From NCBI RefSeq assembly GCF_030376615.1, contig NZ_JARRAB010000003.1:186001-250000 (forward strand): a stretch of DNA of 64,000 nucleotides, given 5' to 3'. The number at the start of each line of letters is the position of its first letter. Position 1 is the first letter of the stretch. Positions 1 to 10,375 of this stretch are shown here, piece after piece. The DNA comes from Pseudomonas sp. sp1636 (GTDB taxonomy: Bacteria > Pseudomonadota > Gammaproteobacteria > Pseudomonadales > Pseudomonadaceae). The position numbers and the translations under genes were made by a program. The notes under the pieces are model-generated. The model was not told where the DNA came from, ran no database searches, and saw nothing but the letters and a program-made list of their open reading frames with translations.

Positions 1-1
1 G

Positions 2-655
2 CCGATCCTGCATCGCCGGCGCAGCGCGCAAGCCATGGACGGCCAGAGCGGGATTCACGCCGAGCTGTTGTTCGCCTGGTTGCAGCGGCTCATGCCGAGC
101 CATTCGCCGGTGCCTTTGGCGCTGACCGGGGAGGCGGCACAGGTCGACCTGCTGCTGTTCGTCCACCGGGTGCAGGGCCTGGAGCCCGGTCTGTACTGGT
201 TGGCGCGGGTCGATGGCCAGGCGCAACGCGGGCTGCGCGAGGATTTTCTCTGGCAGCGGGCACACGCCGAATTGCCGCTGTACCGCCTGCTCGAAGGCGA
301 TGCCCGCGGCCTGGCGGAGTTTCTCTCCTGCGGGCAGGACATCGCCAGCGCCGGCTGCGTGGCCCTGGCCATGCTCAGCCGCTTCGACACGGCCCTGGCA
401 GCCGGCGCCTGGCGCTATCCGCGCTTGTACTGGGAGTGCGGGCAAATCGGCCAGTTGCTCTACCTGGAAGCCGAGGCGGCGGGTCTTTCCGCTACCGGTA
501 TCGGCTGTTTTTTCGACGATTCGGTACATGAATTGCTCGGACTTGCCGACAGCCGCTGGCAAAGTCTTTACCATTTCACCCTGGGTCGGGCGGTGTGGGA
601 TGAACGCCTCAGTTCCCTGCCGGCCTACCCCGAATTGCGCTTGCCGCTTATCTAG
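2..655 (+). CDS. SagB/ThcOx-type nitroreductase-fold oxidoreductase, C-terminal part
   Basis: The reading frame is open from base 2, so the gene begins upstream of the window; the ATG at 35 is internal. About 217 residues are visible. The segment starts with an RRSAQAM run typical of the FMN-binding entry of nitroreductase-fold proteins. It continues with an LLFVHRVQGLEPGLYWL stretch and a late AGLSATGIGCFFDD motif, both characteristic of SagB/ThcOx-family dehydrogenases. These use FMN to oxidise or reduce small substrates; many chromosomal Pseudomonas members have no known substrate. The stop lies 21 bases before tesB on the same strand, so the two may be co-transcribed. Family assignment is fairly sure; function is not. 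Confidence 0.75.
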   Translation, partial: PILHRRRSAQAMDGQSGIHAELLFAWLQRLMPSHSPVPLALTGEAAQVDLLLFVHRVQGLEPGLYWLARVDGQAQRGLREDFLWQRAHAELPLYRLLEGDARGLAEFLSCGQDIASAGCVALAMLSRFDTALAAGAWRYPRLYWECGQIGQLLYLEAEAAGLSATGIGCFFDDSVHELLGLADSRWQSLYHFTLGRAVWDERLSSLPAYPELRLPLI

Positions 656-676
656 CGACTACTGGAGAACATTTAC

Positions 677-1546
677 ATGAGTCAGGTACTGGACGAATTG
701 GTCGCCCTGTTGAGTCTGGAGGCCATCGAAGAGAACCTCTTTCGAGGCGTCAGCCAGGATCTGGGCTTTCGTCAGCTGTTCGGCGGCCAGGTGCTCGGTC
801 AGTGCGTCTCGGCGGCCAGCCAGACGGTCGAGGCCGATCGCCATGTGCACTCGCTGCACGGCTACTTTCTGCGTCCCGGCGATGTTGCATTGCCGGTGGT
901 CTATCAGGTCGAGCGGGTGCGCGATGGCGGCAGCTTCAGCACCCGGCGGGTGACGGCGGTGCAGAAGGGCAAGCCGATCTTCACCTGCAGCGCCTCCTTC
1001 CAGTACGACGAGGACGGCTTTCAGCATCAGAGCCCGATGCCGGATGTGCCGGCGCCGGAAGGCTTGAAGTCGGAAACCGAGCTGGCCCGGCTGGTCGTCG
1101 ACTCGCTGCCCGAGCGCATGCGCGAGCGCGCGGTGAGCGACAAGCCGATCGAGATCCGCCCGGTGACGGTCGCCAACCCCTTCGCCCCCGAGCCGAGCGA
1201 GCCGGTCAAGTATGTGTGGTTCCGCGCCGCCGGCGAGCTGCCGGACGATCCGCAATTGCACAAGTACCTGCTCGGCTATGCCAGCGACTTCAACCTGCTG
1301 ACCACCTCGATGCTGCCCCATGGCGTGTCGGTGTGGCAAAAGTTCATGCAGGTCGCCAGCCTCGACCATTCGCTGTGGTTCCACGGCAACCTGCGCATGG
1401 ACGACTGGCTGCTCTATGCCATGGACAGCCCCTGGGCCGGCAATGCCCGGGGCTTCGCCCGCGGCAGCATCTTTAATCGTCAGGGCCAACTGGTCGCCTC
1501 GGTCGCCCAGGAAGGCCTGACCCGAATCCGTGAGGATTGGAAGTGA
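677..1546 (+). CDS. tesB: acyl-CoA thioesterase II
   Basis: A 289-residue protein with the double hot-dog architecture of TesB, which hydrolyses medium- and long-chain acyl-CoA to free fatty acid and CoA in the cytoplasm. The N-terminal FRG...LFGGQVLGQ block marks the first hot-dog domain. The C-terminal LDHSLWFHGNLRMDDWLLY and ASVAQEGL blocks mark the second and contain the usual catalytic Asp and Gln positions. Length equals the family norm. The ATG at 677 is preceded by a short purine-rich stretch (ctggagaac). The HAD gene follows 19 bases downstream, suggesting one transcript. Confidence 0.93.
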   Translation: MSQVLDELVALLSLEAIEENLFRGVSQDLGFRQLFGGQVLGQCVSAASQTVEADRHVHSLHGYFLRPGDVALPVVYQVERVRDGGSFSTRRVTAVQKGKPIFTCSASFQYDEDGFQHQSPMPDVPAPEGLKSETELARLVVDSLPERMRERAVSDKPIEIRPVTVANPFAPEPSEPVKYVWFRAAGELPDDPQLHKYLLGYASDFNLLTTSMLPHGVSVWQKFMQVASLDHSLWFHGNLRMDDWLLYAMDSPWAGNARGFARGSIFNRQGQLVASVAQEGLTRIREDWK

Positions 1547-1565
1547 GCCGCGAGGACTGGAAATA

Positions 1566-2153
1566 ATGAGGCTGCAAACGGCGCGCCACTGGGTGTTCGA
1601 CATGGACGGCACCCTGACTCTGGCGGTGCATGATTTCGAGGCGATCAAGCGCTCGCTGGACATCCCCCTGGCGGACGACATTCTCCACCACCTGGCGGCC
1701 TTGCCCGAGGACGTGGCGGCGGCCAAATACGCCTGGCTGCTGGAGCACGAGCGCGAGCTGGCGCTGGGCGCCGAGCCGGCCGAGGGGGCCATTGAACTGG
1801 TGCGCACGCTGCACGGGCGCGGTTGCCGGCTCGGCATCCTCACCCGCAACGCCCATGAGTTGGCGCTGCTGACCCTGCAGGCGATCGGCCTGGGCGATTG
1901 TTTCGCCAGCGCCGACATCCTCGGTCGCGACGAGGCGCCGCCCAAACCTCATCCCGGCGGTTTGCTGCACCTGGCCGAGCGCTGGCAGGTGGCGCCGGGC
2001 GAGCTGGTGATGGTCGGCGACTACCGCTTCGACCTGGAATGCGCCCGCGCCGCCGGTGCCTGCAGCGTGCTGGTCAATCTGGCGGAGAACCCCTGGCCGG
2101 AACTGGCCGATCACTTCGCGGTGGATTGCGCGGCGCTGCAGCGCGCGTTGTAG
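1566..2153 (+). CDS. HAD-IA family phosphatase
   Basis: A 195-residue haloacid-dehalogenase-like hydrolase. Motif I is FDMDGTLT near the N-terminus (nucleophile Asp and acid/base Asp), motif II is the ILTRN stretch, and motif IV is the GDYRFDLECARAAG block, with the cap domain after motif I. Such enzymes dephosphorylate small phosphorylated metabolites; phosphoglycolate phosphatase is the nearest well-known relative, but the substrate cannot be read from sequence. The ATG at 1566 is chosen because the GTG at 1530 would overlap the end of tesB and add an unconserved tail. The gene lies directly behind tesB. Confidence 0.85.
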   Translation: MRLQTARHWVFDMDGTLTLAVHDFEAIKRSLDIPLADDILHHLAALPEDVAAAKYAWLLEHERELALGAEPAEGAIELVRTLHGRGCRLGILTRNAHELALLTLQAIGLGDCFASADILGRDEAPPKPHPGGLLHLAERWQVAPGELVMVGDYRFDLECARAAGACSVLVNLAENPWPELADHFAVDCAALQRAL

Positions 2154-2195
2154 AGCACCCCGGATTGCATCCGGACTACGGGGGCGCGGTGTCTT

Positions 2196-2594
2196 TCAAT
2201 GGCCGCCGCCGGTTTCCAGATCCTTGAGGATCGGGCAGTCGGGACGGTCGTCGCCCTGGCAGTGTTGCATCAGCTCCTGCAGGGTGTCGCGCAGGCTACT
2301 GAGCTCGGCGATCTTGTGGTTGAGCTCGGCGACATGCCCGGCGGCCAGCGCCTTGACGTCGGCGCTGGCGCGCTGGCGATCCTGCCACAGCGCCAGTAAC
2401 TGGCTGACCCCGGCCAGGGAAAAGCCCAGATCCCGCGCGCGCTTGATAAAGCTCAGGCGATGCAGGTCTTGCGCGCCGTACTGGCGATAGCCGCTGTCGC
2501 TACGTCCGGCGGCCGGCAGCAGCTCGATGCTCTCGTAGTAGCGGATCATCTTGGCGCTGAGGCCGGTCTTCTGCGCGGCTTGGCCGATGTTCAT
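2196..2594 (-). CDS. cueR: Cu(I)-responsive MerR-family regulator
   Basis: A 132-residue MerR-family activator. The N-terminal winged helix MNIGQAAQKTGLSAKMIRYYE is followed by a long dimerisation helix and a C-terminal metal loop. Cys112 and Cys120 have exactly the spacing of the CueR copper pair, and residue 77 is Ser, which in this family marks +1-ion sensors (Cu, Ag, Au) as opposed to the Cys77 of Zn/Cd/Pb sensors. CueR distorts promoters with long spacers to turn on copper export. It lies downstream of copA on the same strand. The ATG at 2594 gives the standard N-terminus; the frame is open further upstream, but that extension looks spurious. Confidence 0.94.
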   Translation of the reverse strand: MNIGQAAQKTGLSAKMIRYYESIELLPAAGRSDSGYRQYGAQDLHRLSFIKRARDLGFSLAGVSQLLALWQDRQRASADVKALAAGHVAELNHKIAELSSLRDTLQELMQHCQGDDRPDCPILKDLETGGGH

Positions 2595-2631
2595 GGGCGG
2601 TCTCCGAAACGTCGTTCGTAGGATGTTGGTC

Positions 2632-2835
2632 GTAGGTTGGGTTAGCGGCGGCTGCACTCCCGAGCAAGCCGCAGATGCGAGACGCCGCGTAACCCAACAG
2701 AGCGTCAGCAGGTACGCCGCAATGATGGGTTACGCCGCGCAGAAAACGCGATCTTGCCGGGCATCGCCTGGGCGGCTAACCCATCCCTACGATCTGTCCG
2801 TGAAATCGTGATCGCGGGCATGGCCCGCTCCTACA
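2632..2835. repeat. dispersed intergenic inverted repeat and REP-like hairpin
   Basis: The cueR-copA gap holds a GGTTGGGTTA arm answered by TAACCCAAC about 50 bases later, then GGGTTACGCC and GGCTAACCC. It ends with a small REP-like hairpin (gcgggcatggcccgc, 2814-2828). These are typical non-coding intergenic repeats of pseudomonads. No gene is visible here. The hairpins may act as an mRNA boundary after copA. Confidence 0.5.
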
Positions 2836-2838
2836 GGG

Positions 2839-5226
2839 TTATTGGCGATCTTTCGGCTTCCAGGTCTTCAGCAGCAGCGCATTGCTCACCACGCTGAGGC
2901 TGGACAAGGCCATGGCGGCGCCGGCGAGCATCGGGTTGAGCAGGCCGGCGGCGGCCAGGGGGATGCCGACCAGGTTGTAGACGAAGGCCCAGAACAGGTT
3001 CTGCCGAATCTTGTTGTAGGTGCGTCGGCTGATATCCAGCGCCGCCGGCACCAGGCGCGGGTCGCCGCGCATCAGGGTGATGCCGGCGGCATGCATGGCC
3101 ACGTCGGTGCCGCTGCCCATGGCGATGCCGACATCGGCGGCGGCCAGCGCCGGAGCATCGTTGATGCCGTCGCCGACCATCGCCACCACCCCGGTTTGCC
3201 GCAGTTCGGCGATGATCGCCGCCTTGTCCGCCGGCAGCACTTCGGCGTGCACGGCATCGATGCCCAGGGCGCCGGCCACGGCCGTGACGCTGCCGCGGTT
3301 GTCGCCGCTGATCAGGTGGCTGCCGATGCCTTGCGCCTTGAGCTGGGCGATGGCCTCGGCGGCGCCGGTTTTGAGGGTGTCGCCAAAGGCGAACAGGCCC
3401 AGCACCCGGGGCGTGGGCGCCTGTTCGATCAGCCAGGACAGGGTGCGGCCTTCGGCCTCCCAGGCCAGCGCCTCGGCCGTCAGGGGTTCGCTGTGCAGCC
3501 AGCGCTCCTCGAGCAGGCGTTTGTTGCCCAGGGCCAGCTGGCGTTCGCCGATCTGTCCGGCAATCCCGCGCCCGGCCAGGGCCTGGCTGTCGGCCACCTC
3601 GGCCAACGGCAACTGGCGGGCAGTGCATTCGTCCAGCACCGCCTTGGCCAGCGGGTGTTCGCTGCCGCGCTGCAGGGCGCCGGCCAGTTGCAGCAGGCTG
3701 GCGGTGTCGCCATCGAGCGCGCTCAGGTGGGCGATGCGTGGCGTGCCGGAGGTCAGGGTACCGGTCTTGTCGAACGCCACCGCCGTCACCCCGTGGGCCA
3801 CTTCCAGGGCTTCGGCGTCCTTGATCAGGATGCCGTGGTGCGCGGCCACCCCGGTGCCGGCCATGATCGCCGTGGGCGTGGCCAGGCCGAGGGCGCAGGG
3901 GCAGGCGATCACCAGCACCGCCACGGCGTTGAGCAGGGCGACTTGCAGGGGCGCACCGAGCAGCAGCCAGACCAGCAGGGTGGCCAGGGCGAGCAGCAGC
4001 ACCGTCGGCACGAACACCTGGCTGACCTTGTCCACTAGTTTCTGGATCGGTGCCTTGGCCGCCTGGGCGTCCTCGACCAGGCGGATGATCTGCGCCAGCA
4101 CGGTTTCCGCACCCAGGGCGCCGACTTCGATCAGCAGACGGCCTTCGCCGTTGATCGCCCCGGCGGTGACCTTGTCGCCCGGCTGCTTGGGTTGCGGCAG
4201 GCTCTCGCCGCTGATCAGCGCCTCGTCGGCATGGCTCTGGCCTTGCAGTACCTGGCCGTCGACCGGGAAGCGCTCGCCGGGTTTGACCACCACCCGATCG
4301 CCCAGGGCCAGGGCGCTCAGGGCCACCCACTGCTCGACGCCATCGCGCAGGCGCAGCGCCTGTTCCGGACGCAGGGCCTGCAAGGCGCGGATGGCGCTGG
4401 TGGTCTGCCGCTTGGCGCGGCTTTCCAGGTATTTGCCGAGCAGGATCAGGCTGATGATCACCGCCGAGGCCTCGAAATACAGCTGCGGCATCGCGCCGCT
4501 CGGGGCGATCGCCCATTGATACAGGCTCAGGCCGTAGGCGGCGCTGGTGCCCAGGGCAACCAGTTGATCCATGTTGCCGGCAGCGGCACGCAGGGCCAGC
4601 CAGGCGGCGCGGTAGAAACGCGCGCCGAGGACGAACTGCACCGGCGTGGCCAGGGCGAATTGCAGCCAGGCCGGCAGCATCCAGTGGCCGCCAAACGGCT
4701 CCGCCAGCATCGGGATCAGCAGCGGCGCGGTGAGCAGCAAGGCCAGCGCCAGGATCCAGCGCTCGCGCTGCAAATGCCGTTCGGCCTGGGGCTTGGCGGG
4801 CGTGTCGCTGTCCACCAGGCTGGCCGTGTAGCCGGCTTTGGCGACCGCTTGCAACAGGCTTTGCGGGTCGAGCCCCGCGGTCACTTGCAGCAGCGCTTGC
4901 TCGGTGGCCAGGTTGACGCTGGCCGTCAGCACCCCTGGCAGTTGCGCCAGGGCGCGCTCGACGCGGCCGACGCAACTGGCGCAGGTCATGCCGCCGATGG
5001 CCAGCTCCAGGCGTTCGCTGGGCACTTCATAGCCGGAGCCTGCAACGGCGGCGAGCAACTGCCCGAAGCTGTCCGCTGGCGCCTCGATACGCGCCAGTTC
5101 GCTGGCCAGGTTGACGTTGGCGCTGGCGACGTTGGGCACTTTGCGCAAGGCGCGCTCGACTCGCCCGGCGCAGCTGGCGCAGGTCATGCCCCTGATGGGC
5201 AGGTCGAAAGTGGTCAAGCTGGACAT
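2839..5226 (-). CDS. copA: copper-exporting P1B-type ATPase
   Basis: A 795-residue P-type ATPase that pumps Cu(I) out of the cytoplasm. Two N-terminal heavy-metal domains carry GMTCASC (Cys16/Cys19 and Cys82/Cys85). The membrane ion site is CPC at 442-444, the phosphorylated aspartate is D486 in DKTGT, and the hinge motif GDGIND lies near 690. Eight membrane helices are expected. It is transcribed leftward from a promoter region with a CueR-type dyad (5261-5285), divergently from copZ, and cueR follows downstream. All catalytic motifs are intact. Confidence 0.96.
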   Translation of the reverse strand: MSSLTTFDLPIRGMTCASCAGRVERALRKVPNVASANVNLASELARIEAPADSFGQLLAAVAGSGYEVPSERLELAIGGMTCASCVGRVERALAQLPGVLTASVNLATEQALLQVTAGLDPQSLLQAVAKAGYTASLVDSDTPAKPQAERHLQRERWILALALLLTAPLLIPMLAEPFGGHWMLPAWLQFALATPVQFVLGARFYRAAWLALRAAAGNMDQLVALGTSAAYGLSLYQWAIAPSGAMPQLYFEASAVIISLILLGKYLESRAKRQTTSAIRALQALRPEQALRLRDGVEQWVALSALALGDRVVVKPGERFPVDGQVLQGQSHADEALISGESLPQPKQPGDKVTAGAINGEGRLLIEVGALGAETVLAQIIRLVEDAQAAKAPIQKLVDKVSQVFVPTVLLLALATLLVWLLLGAPLQVALLNAVAVLVIACPCALGLATPTAIMAGTGVAAHHGILIKDAEALEVAHGVTAVAFDKTGTLTSGTPRIAHLSALDGDTASLLQLAGALQRGSEHPLAKAVLDECTARQLPLAEVADSQALAGRGIAGQIGERQLALGNKRLLEERWLHSEPLTAEALAWEAEGRTLSWLIEQAPTPRVLGLFAFGDTLKTGAAEAIAQLKAQGIGSHLISGDNRGSVTAVAGALGIDAVHAEVLPADKAAIIAELRQTGVVAMVGDGINDAPALAAADVGIAMGSGTDVAMHAAGITLMRGDPRLVPAALDISRRTYNKIRQNLFWAFVYNLVGIPLAAAGLLNPMLAGAAMALSSLSVVSNALLLKTWKPKDRQ

Positions 5227-5260
5227 GCAGGAGCCTCCGCGGGGTTCCCGTACAGGATCA

Positions 5261-5330
5261 ACCTTGACCCCTGGGTAAGGTCAAGCGTTGTTTTATGCCT
5301 TGACCTTACCCAGGGGGGAGGGCCGAAACT
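5261..5330. promoter_or_regulatory. divergent MerR-type (CueR) operator/promoter region of copA and copZ
   Basis: A perfect 15-bp inverted repeat, CTGGGTAAGGTCAAG (5271-5285) and its complement (5298-5312), is separated by 12 bases. Each arm contains a TTGACC -35 element read outward: 5284 leftward for copA and 5300 rightward for copZ. The copA-facing copy forms an ACCTT...AAGGT dyad of the CueR type (5261-5281) lying just after its -35. The -10 elements are weak, as expected for MerR-family promoters with 19-20 bp spacers. The copZ-side dyad is less symmetrical. The operator assignment rests on pattern recognition and on the cueR gene next door. Confidence 0.75.
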
Positions 5331-5376
5331 GAGCGCCTCCCGTAAAGGGGCCATACATTCAATCAGGAGGTTGCAG

Positions 5377-5589
5377 ATGCAAGCATCAAAGGTTCACACG
5401 TTCAGGATCGAAGGCATGACCTGCGAGCATTGCGTGAAGACGGTTACCGAGGCCTTGCAGGCGCGAGACCCGGCTGCCGAGGTCAAGGTCAAGTTGCAAG
5501 GTGGTGAGGCGCGAGTGGTCAGCAGCCTGTCGAGCGATGAGCTGATCATCGCGATTGCCGAGGCCGGTTATGGGGCTGGCCTGGCGTAA
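5377..5589 (+). CDS. copZ: copper chaperone / heavy-metal-associated domain protein
   Basis: A 70-residue single HMA-domain protein with the metal motif GMTCEHC about 14 residues in. CopZ-type chaperones bind Cu(I) in the cytoplasm and hand it to CopA. The ATG at 5377 has a strong AGGAGG site at 5365-5370. A much longer open frame runs upstream through the antisense of copA and is clearly not part of the gene. Expression is probably CueR-driven from the shared divergent region. Confidence 0.92.
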   Translation: MQASKVHTFRIEGMTCEHCVKTVTEALQARDPAAEVKVKLQGGEARVVSSLSSDELIIAIAEAGYGAGLA

Positions 5590-5822
5590 CGACGCCTGCC
5601 TGGCTGCGCGAGCGCGAGTCTCCAGGCCGGAGTGGTGCACGCCTTGCTCCAGAAAGAGGCGGGTTACGTGGTGCGGCGCATGGCGGCAGAGGGATAGCTG
5701 ACTAGACTCATCTGGGAAACAGAGAGTAGTGATTTTACGCGTTGTGGCCTGTTTACATGCAGGCGCGTATCTAACTAGCATCCTCGCCCTCTTGTGCGCC
5801 CTGTATTGTCATGGAGACATCT

Positions 5823-6971
5823 ATGCCCGTTGCCCAACGCTTCACCCTCGTTTTGGGGCTTCTCGCCTTGACTGCCCTGGCGCCCATTGTCCAGGCCGCC
5901 GATGCGCCGCCGGCCCCCGAAGTGCTGGTGGAAACCGTCAAGGCTGCGCCGCTGCCGCTGGAGCTGGAGTATGCCGCGCGTACCGCAGGCTTTCGCGAGG
6001 TGCAGGTGCGCGCCCAGGTCAGCGGCATCCTGCAGGAGCGCACCTACCTGGAGGGTAGTCAGGTCAAGCAGGGCCAGGTGCTGTTCCGTATCGAGCCGCG
6101 CACCTACCAGGCCGCCCTTGGCCGTGCCAAGGGCGCGCTGGCCCAGGAGCAGGCACGCTACCGGCAGACCGAGCGCGACCTCAAGCGTACCCGCGAATTG
6201 CAGAAGAAGGGCTACGCCAGCGAGAGCGAACTGGACAACGCGATCTCCAACTTCGAGCAGAGCAAGGCCAACATCCAGGCGGCCGAAGCCGAGGTGCAAG
6301 CCAAGCAGATCGACCTCGACTATTGCACCGTGACGGCGCCGATCTCCGGCATCACCAGCAAGGAAACCGTCTCCGAAGGCAGCCTGATGGTGGCGGGCGA
6401 CCCGAACGCCAGCCTGCTGACCAACATCACCCAGCTCGACCCGATCTACGTCAACTTCGCCGCTCCCGACCGCGACGTGGAAAGCATGCGCAGCGGCCTG
6501 CAGAGCGGTGCCCTGGTCTTGCCGGAGGACGGCCAGATGAGCGTCGCCATCAAGTTCGGCGACGGCTCCAGCTATCCGCTGGAGGGCAAGGTGAACTTTA
6601 CCGACAGCCTGGTCGACCGCAGCACCGGCACCATCAGCGCGCGCGCCCTGGTGCCGAATCCGGATCAAGCGCTGTTGCCCGGGCAGTTCGTGCGGGTGCT
6701 GGTCAAGGGCATCACCCTGCCGCATGCCATCACCCTGCCGGAGCGGGCAGTGGCCCAGGGGCCACGCGGCACCTTCGTCTATGTGGTGGACGAGCAGGGC
6801 ATCGCGCGCGTGCGCCAGGTCAGCACCGGGCACACCGCCGCGGGCCGCTGGGTGATCGAGTCCGGCGTCAGTGCAGGCGACCGGGTGATAGTCGAGGGCC
6901 TGCCCAAGGTGCGTCCGGATACGCCGGTGAAAAGCAGCGAAGCCGCTGTCCAACCCGCCAAACAGTCCTAA
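5823..6971 (+). CDS. RND efflux periplasmic adaptor (membrane fusion protein)
   Basis: A 382-residue adaptor of the AcrA/MexA/MexE family that links an inner-membrane RND pump to an outer-membrane channel. A signal peptide (FTLVLGLLALTALAPIVQA) is followed directly by Ala, with no lipobox Cys, so the mature protein is periplasmic and not lipidated. The beta-barrel/lipoyl halves flank an alpha-hairpin (ALAQEQARYRQTERDLKRT region, about residues 100-165), and IDLDYCTVTAPISG marks the return strand. The ATG at 5823 is preferred over 5811 because GGAGA sits a few bases before it. The pump gene starts 12 bases after the stop. Confidence 0.9.
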   Translation: MPVAQRFTLVLGLLALTALAPIVQAADAPPAPEVLVETVKAAPLPLELEYAARTAGFREVQVRAQVSGILQERTYLEGSQVKQGQVLFRIEPRTYQAALGRAKGALAQEQARYRQTERDLKRTRELQKKGYASESELDNAISNFEQSKANIQAAEAEVQAKQIDLDYCTVTAPISGITSKETVSEGSLMVAGDPNASLLTNITQLDPIYVNFAAPDRDVESMRSGLQSGALVLPEDGQMSVAIKFGDGSSYPLEGKVNFTDSLVDRSTGTISARALVPNPDQALLPGQFVRVLVKGITLPHAITLPERAVAQGPRGTFVYVVDEQGIARVRQVSTGHTAAGRWVIESGVSAGDRVIVEGLPKVRPDTPVKSSEAAVQPAKQS

Positions 6972-6983
6972 GGAGCGTATCCC

Positions 6984-9900
6984 GTGCTCTCACGCTTCTT
7001 TATCGACCGGCCGATTTTCGCCGCGGTCATCTCCATCGTCATCATGCTCGCCGGCCTGATGGCCATGAGTGCATTGCCGATTGCCCAGTACCCGCAGATC
7101 CTGCCGCCGCAGGTGTCGGTCAGCGCCAGCTATTCCGGCGCCAGCGCCCAGGTGATCGCCGAAACCGTGGCCGCGCCGCTGGAGCAGTCGATCAACGGCG
7201 TCGAGGGGATGATCTACCAGCAGTCCAACTCCGGCGGCAACGCCATGAGCCTGTCGGTGTATTTCGAGGTCGGCACCGACCCGGATCAGGCCACCATCGA
7301 CGTCAACAACCGGGTGCAGTCGGCCCTGGCCAAGCTGCCGGAAGAGGTGCGCCGGCTGGGGGTCAAGGTCGAGAAGAAGTCCTCCGACATTCTCCAGGTG
7401 GTCACCCTGTACTCGCCGGACGACTCGCGCGACCCGGTGTATATCAGCAACTACGCGCTGATCAACGTGATCGACGAACTCAAGCGCCTGCCCGGCGTCG
7501 GCGATGCCCGCCAGTTCGGCTCCAAGGACTACTCCATGCGCATCTGGCTGCGCCCGGACAAGCTGGCGCAGTACGACTTGACGCCCAGCGATGTGGTCGC
7601 CGCGATCCGCGAGCAGAACTCGCAGTTCGCCGCCGGCAGCTTCGGCCAGCCGCCGCTGCAGCAGGCGCAGGACTTCACCTACACGGTGACCACCCAGGGC
7701 CGCTTCACCGATCCTGCGGAGTTCGAGAGCGTGATCCTGCGCACCGACCAGACCGGCGCCAGCCTGCTGCTCAAGGACGTGGCGCGGATCGAACTGGGCG
7801 CCCAGGATTACTCGCTGATGACCTCGCTCAACGGCCAGCAGAACGCCGCCTTCGGCATCTACCTACAGCCGGGCGCCAACGCCCTGGACACCGCCGCCGC
7901 GGTGCAGAGCACCCTCGAGCGGCTGTCGCAGCGCTTCCCCGAGGGCATCAGCTACAAGATTCCCTACGACACCACCAAGTTCGTCAAGGTCTCCATCGAG
8001 GAGGTGATCCATACCTTCTTCGAGGCCCTGGCGCTGGTGGTGCTGGTGGTGTTCATCTTCCTGCAGAACTGGCGTGCCTCGCTGATTCCGTTGCTGGCGA
8101 TCCCGGTGTCGCTGGTCGGCACCTTCGCCGGCATGCACCTGCTGGGTTTCTCGATCAATCTGCTGACCCTGTTCGGCCTGGTACTGGCCATCGGCATCGT
8201 GGTGGACGACGCCATCGTGGTGATCGAGAACGTCGAACGCTCGATGAGCGTCGATAAGCTCGGCCCGCGCGAGGCCACCATCAAGGCGATGGAGGAGGTC
8301 ACCGGGCCGATCATCGCCACCAGCCTGGTGCTGATCGCGGTGTTCGTGCCGGTGGGCTTCCTCGGCGGCCTGGCCGGGGAGATGTACAAACAGTTCGCCA
8401 TCACCATCGCCGTGTCGGTGGCGATCTCCAGCGTGGTCGCGCTGACCCTGAGCCCGGCCCTGTGCGCCCTGTTGCTGAAGCCGGGACAGCATCAGCCGGC
8501 GGCGCCGTTTCGCCTGTTCAATCGGCTGTTCGAGCGTCTGACCGATGGCTACACCAGCGGCGTGCGCTTCTTCCTCAAGCGTTCGCTGGTCGGCCTGCTG
8601 CTGTTCGGCGCGATGATCGCGGCGATGTTGCTGCTGTTTGCCCAGGTGCCCAGTTCCTTGGTGCCGGACGAAGACCAGGGCTATGTTCTCAACGCCTACT
8701 TCCTGCCGCCGGCCGCCTCGCTGACCCGCACCGAGGCGCTCACCAGCGACGTGACCCGGCAGTTGATGGCGCACCCGGCGGTGGAGGACGTGGTCACCTT
8801 CGCCGGCTTCGACATCCTCACCTTCGGCAACCGCAGCAACGCCGGGGTGTCCTTCGTGCCGCTGAAGGATTGGAGCGAGCGCACCACGCCGGAGCTGGAT
8901 GCGCGCAACCTGACCCGCGAATTCATGGCCATCGGCGCGGCGCAGAAGGACGGCGTGGTGCTGAGTTTCAACCCGCCGCCGATCACCGGCATGAGCACCA
9001 CCGGCGGTTTCGAGGGCTATATCCAGGACCGCAGCGGCGGCAGCACCGAACAGCTGGCGGCCAAGGTCGCGGCCTTTGTCCAGGCGGTCAACCAGCGCCC
9101 GGAACTGGCCGGGGTGCAGAGCACCTTCAGCGCCAACGTGCCGCAGTACTACATCGACCTCGACCGCATCAAGGCACGCGCCCTGGGCGTGACCGTCAAC
9201 GATGTGTTCACCGCCATGCAGGCGACCTTCGGCAGCTATTACGTCAACGACTTCAGCCTGTATGGGCGCACCTGGCAGGTCAGCCTGCAGTCCGAGGCGG
9301 AGTTCAGGCGCAAGCCGGAAGACCTGGCCCAGGTCTACGTGCGTTCGGCCGGCGGCGAACTGGTGTCGCTGTCGAGCCTGGTCAAGGTCGAGCGCATCCT
9401 CGGCCCGGACAGCTACGCGCGTTTCAACGTCTACCCGGCGGCGAAGATCCTCGGTGGCCCGGCGCCCGGTTACAGCTCCGGACAGGCTCTGGCGGCGGTG
9501 CAGGAAGTCGCCGATGAGGTGCTCGGCAGCGACTACAGCATCGGCTGGACCGGCTCGGCCTACCAGGAGCTGGCGACTGCGGGCTCGGGCGGCACGGCAT
9601 TTATCTTCGGCCTGATCATGGTGTTCCTGATCCTCGCCGCCCAGTACGAACGCTGGACGCTGCCGCTGGCGGTGATCACCGCGGTGCCCTTCGCGGTGTT
9701 CGGCGCGATCCTCGCGGTGTGGCTGCGCGGCATCGAGAACGATGTGTACTTCCAGGTCGGTCTGATCACCCTGATCGGTCTGGCGACCAAGAACGCCATC
9801 CTCATCATCGAGTTCGCCATGCTCTGCCGGCAGCAGGGCATGAGTATCTTCGAGTCGGCGCTGGAGGCCTCGCGCCTGCGTTTCCGGCCGATCGTCATGA

Positions 9901-10124
9901 CCTCGCTGGCCTTCGTCCTCGGCGTCATGCCGCTGGTCATCAGCAGCGGCGCCGGCTCGGCCAGCCGCCACTCGATCGGCACCGGGGTGCTCGGCGGCAT
10001 GCTCGCGGCGACCGTGCTGGCGGTGTTCCTGATCCCGATGTTCTTCCTGCTGGTGGAGTCGCTGGCCGCCAAGTTGGGCAAAGCCAAGGGCAAGCAGGTT
10101 GCCGAGGCCGATCCCGGCGAGTAA
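6984..10124 (+). CDS. RND multidrug efflux pump, HAE1 family inner-membrane transporter
   Basis: A 1046-residue resistance-nodulation-division pump driven by the proton gradient. The N-terminus [14 protein letters not shown] is canonical. The proton-relay Asp pair sits in [19 protein letters not shown] in TM4, and two large periplasmic loops and a second half-repeat follow ([14 protein letters not shown] in TM10). The start is GTG at 6984 with AAGGAG just upstream. It forms an operon with the adaptor. No outer-membrane channel gene follows, so the system must borrow one. Substrates cannot be told from sequence. Confidence 0.95.
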   Translation: MLSRFFIDRPIFAAVISIVIMLAGLMAMSALPIAQYPQILPPQVSVSASYSGASAQVIAETVAAPLEQSINGVEGMIYQQSNSGGNAMSLSVYFEVGTDPDQATIDVNNRVQSALAKLPEEVRRLGVKVEKKSSDILQVVTLYSPDDSRDPVYISNYALINVIDELKRLPGVGDARQFGSKDYSMRIWLRPDKLAQYDLTPSDVVAAIREQNSQFAAGSFGQPPLQQAQDFTYTVTTQGRFTDPAEFESVILRTDQTGASLLLKDVARIELGAQDYSLMTSLNGQQNAAFGIYLQPGANALDTAAAVQSTLERLSQRFPEGISYKIPYDTTKFVKVSIEEVIHTFFEALALVVLVVFIFLQNWRASLIPLLAIPVSLVGTFAGMHLLGFSINLLTLFGLVLAIGIVVDDAIVVIENVERSMSVDKLGPREATIKAMEEVTGPIIATSLVLIAVFVPVGFLGGLAGEMYKQFAITIAVSVAISSVVALTLSPALCALLLKPGQHQPAAPFRLFNRLFERLTDGYTSGVRFFLKRSLVGLLLFGAMIAAMLLLFAQVPSSLVPDEDQGYVLNAYFLPPAASLTRTEALTSDVTRQLMAHPAVEDVVTFAGFDILTFGNRSNAGVSFVPLKDWSERTTPELDARNLTREFMAIGAAQKDGVVLSFNPPPITGMSTTGGFEGYIQDRSGGSTEQLAAKVAAFVQAVNQRPELAGVQSTFSANVPQYYIDLDRIKARALGVTVNDVFTAMQATFGSYYVNDFSLYGRTWQVSLQSEAEFRRKPEDLAQVYVRSAGGELVSLSSLVKVERILGPDSYARFNVYPAAKILGGPAPGYSSGQALAAVQEVADEVLGSDYSIGWTGSAYQELATAGSGGTAFIFGLIMVFLILAAQYERWTLPLAVITAVPFAVFGAILAVWLRGIENDVYFQVGLITLIGLATKNAILIIEFAMLCRQQGMSIFESALEASRLRFRPIVMTSLAFVLGVMPLVISSGAGSASRHSIGTGVLGGMLAATVLAVFLIPMFFLLVESLAAKLGKAKGKQVAEADPGE

Positions 10125-10132
10125 TGCCCGAT

Positions 10133-10173
10133 AACCCGCCGTCCTGCGCCAGGATGGCGGCGTTGGGTTTTTT
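10133..10173 (+). terminator. rho-independent terminator after the RND operon
   Basis: Arms CCGCCGTCCTG and CAGGATGGCGG around a CGC loop are followed within a few bases by GGGTTTTTTGGGTTTT. It begins about 10 bases after the pump stop codon, in the right place to end the efflux operon. Confidence 0.8.
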
Positions 10174-10375
10174 GGGTTTTGTGGCGGGGGCTGCCCGCTG
10201 TCCGCGGCGGGGATCTACTCGCGGCTGAAGCCGTTCCTACACAAGCACTGTCCCCGCATGCAATACCTAACGGGGATATCGCCGTTGAACAACTGCTGCA
10301 CTCGGCTCTGCGGCATCGCCCCGCCGCGAAGCGGAGGAATAGCCGAAGGCTGCCGGCAAGGCGCTCGGCAGGCGA

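Noticed and set aside
5590..5697. In-frame tail after copZ ending in AGYVVRRMAAEG
   Set aside because: It follows a TAA in the same frame and looks gene-like, but has no good start codon and no recognised family; too short to support.
7863..9971. 702-codon open frame antisense to the RND pump
   Set aside because: The pump is certain on the other strand; the antisense product is His/Asp/Gln-rich noise.
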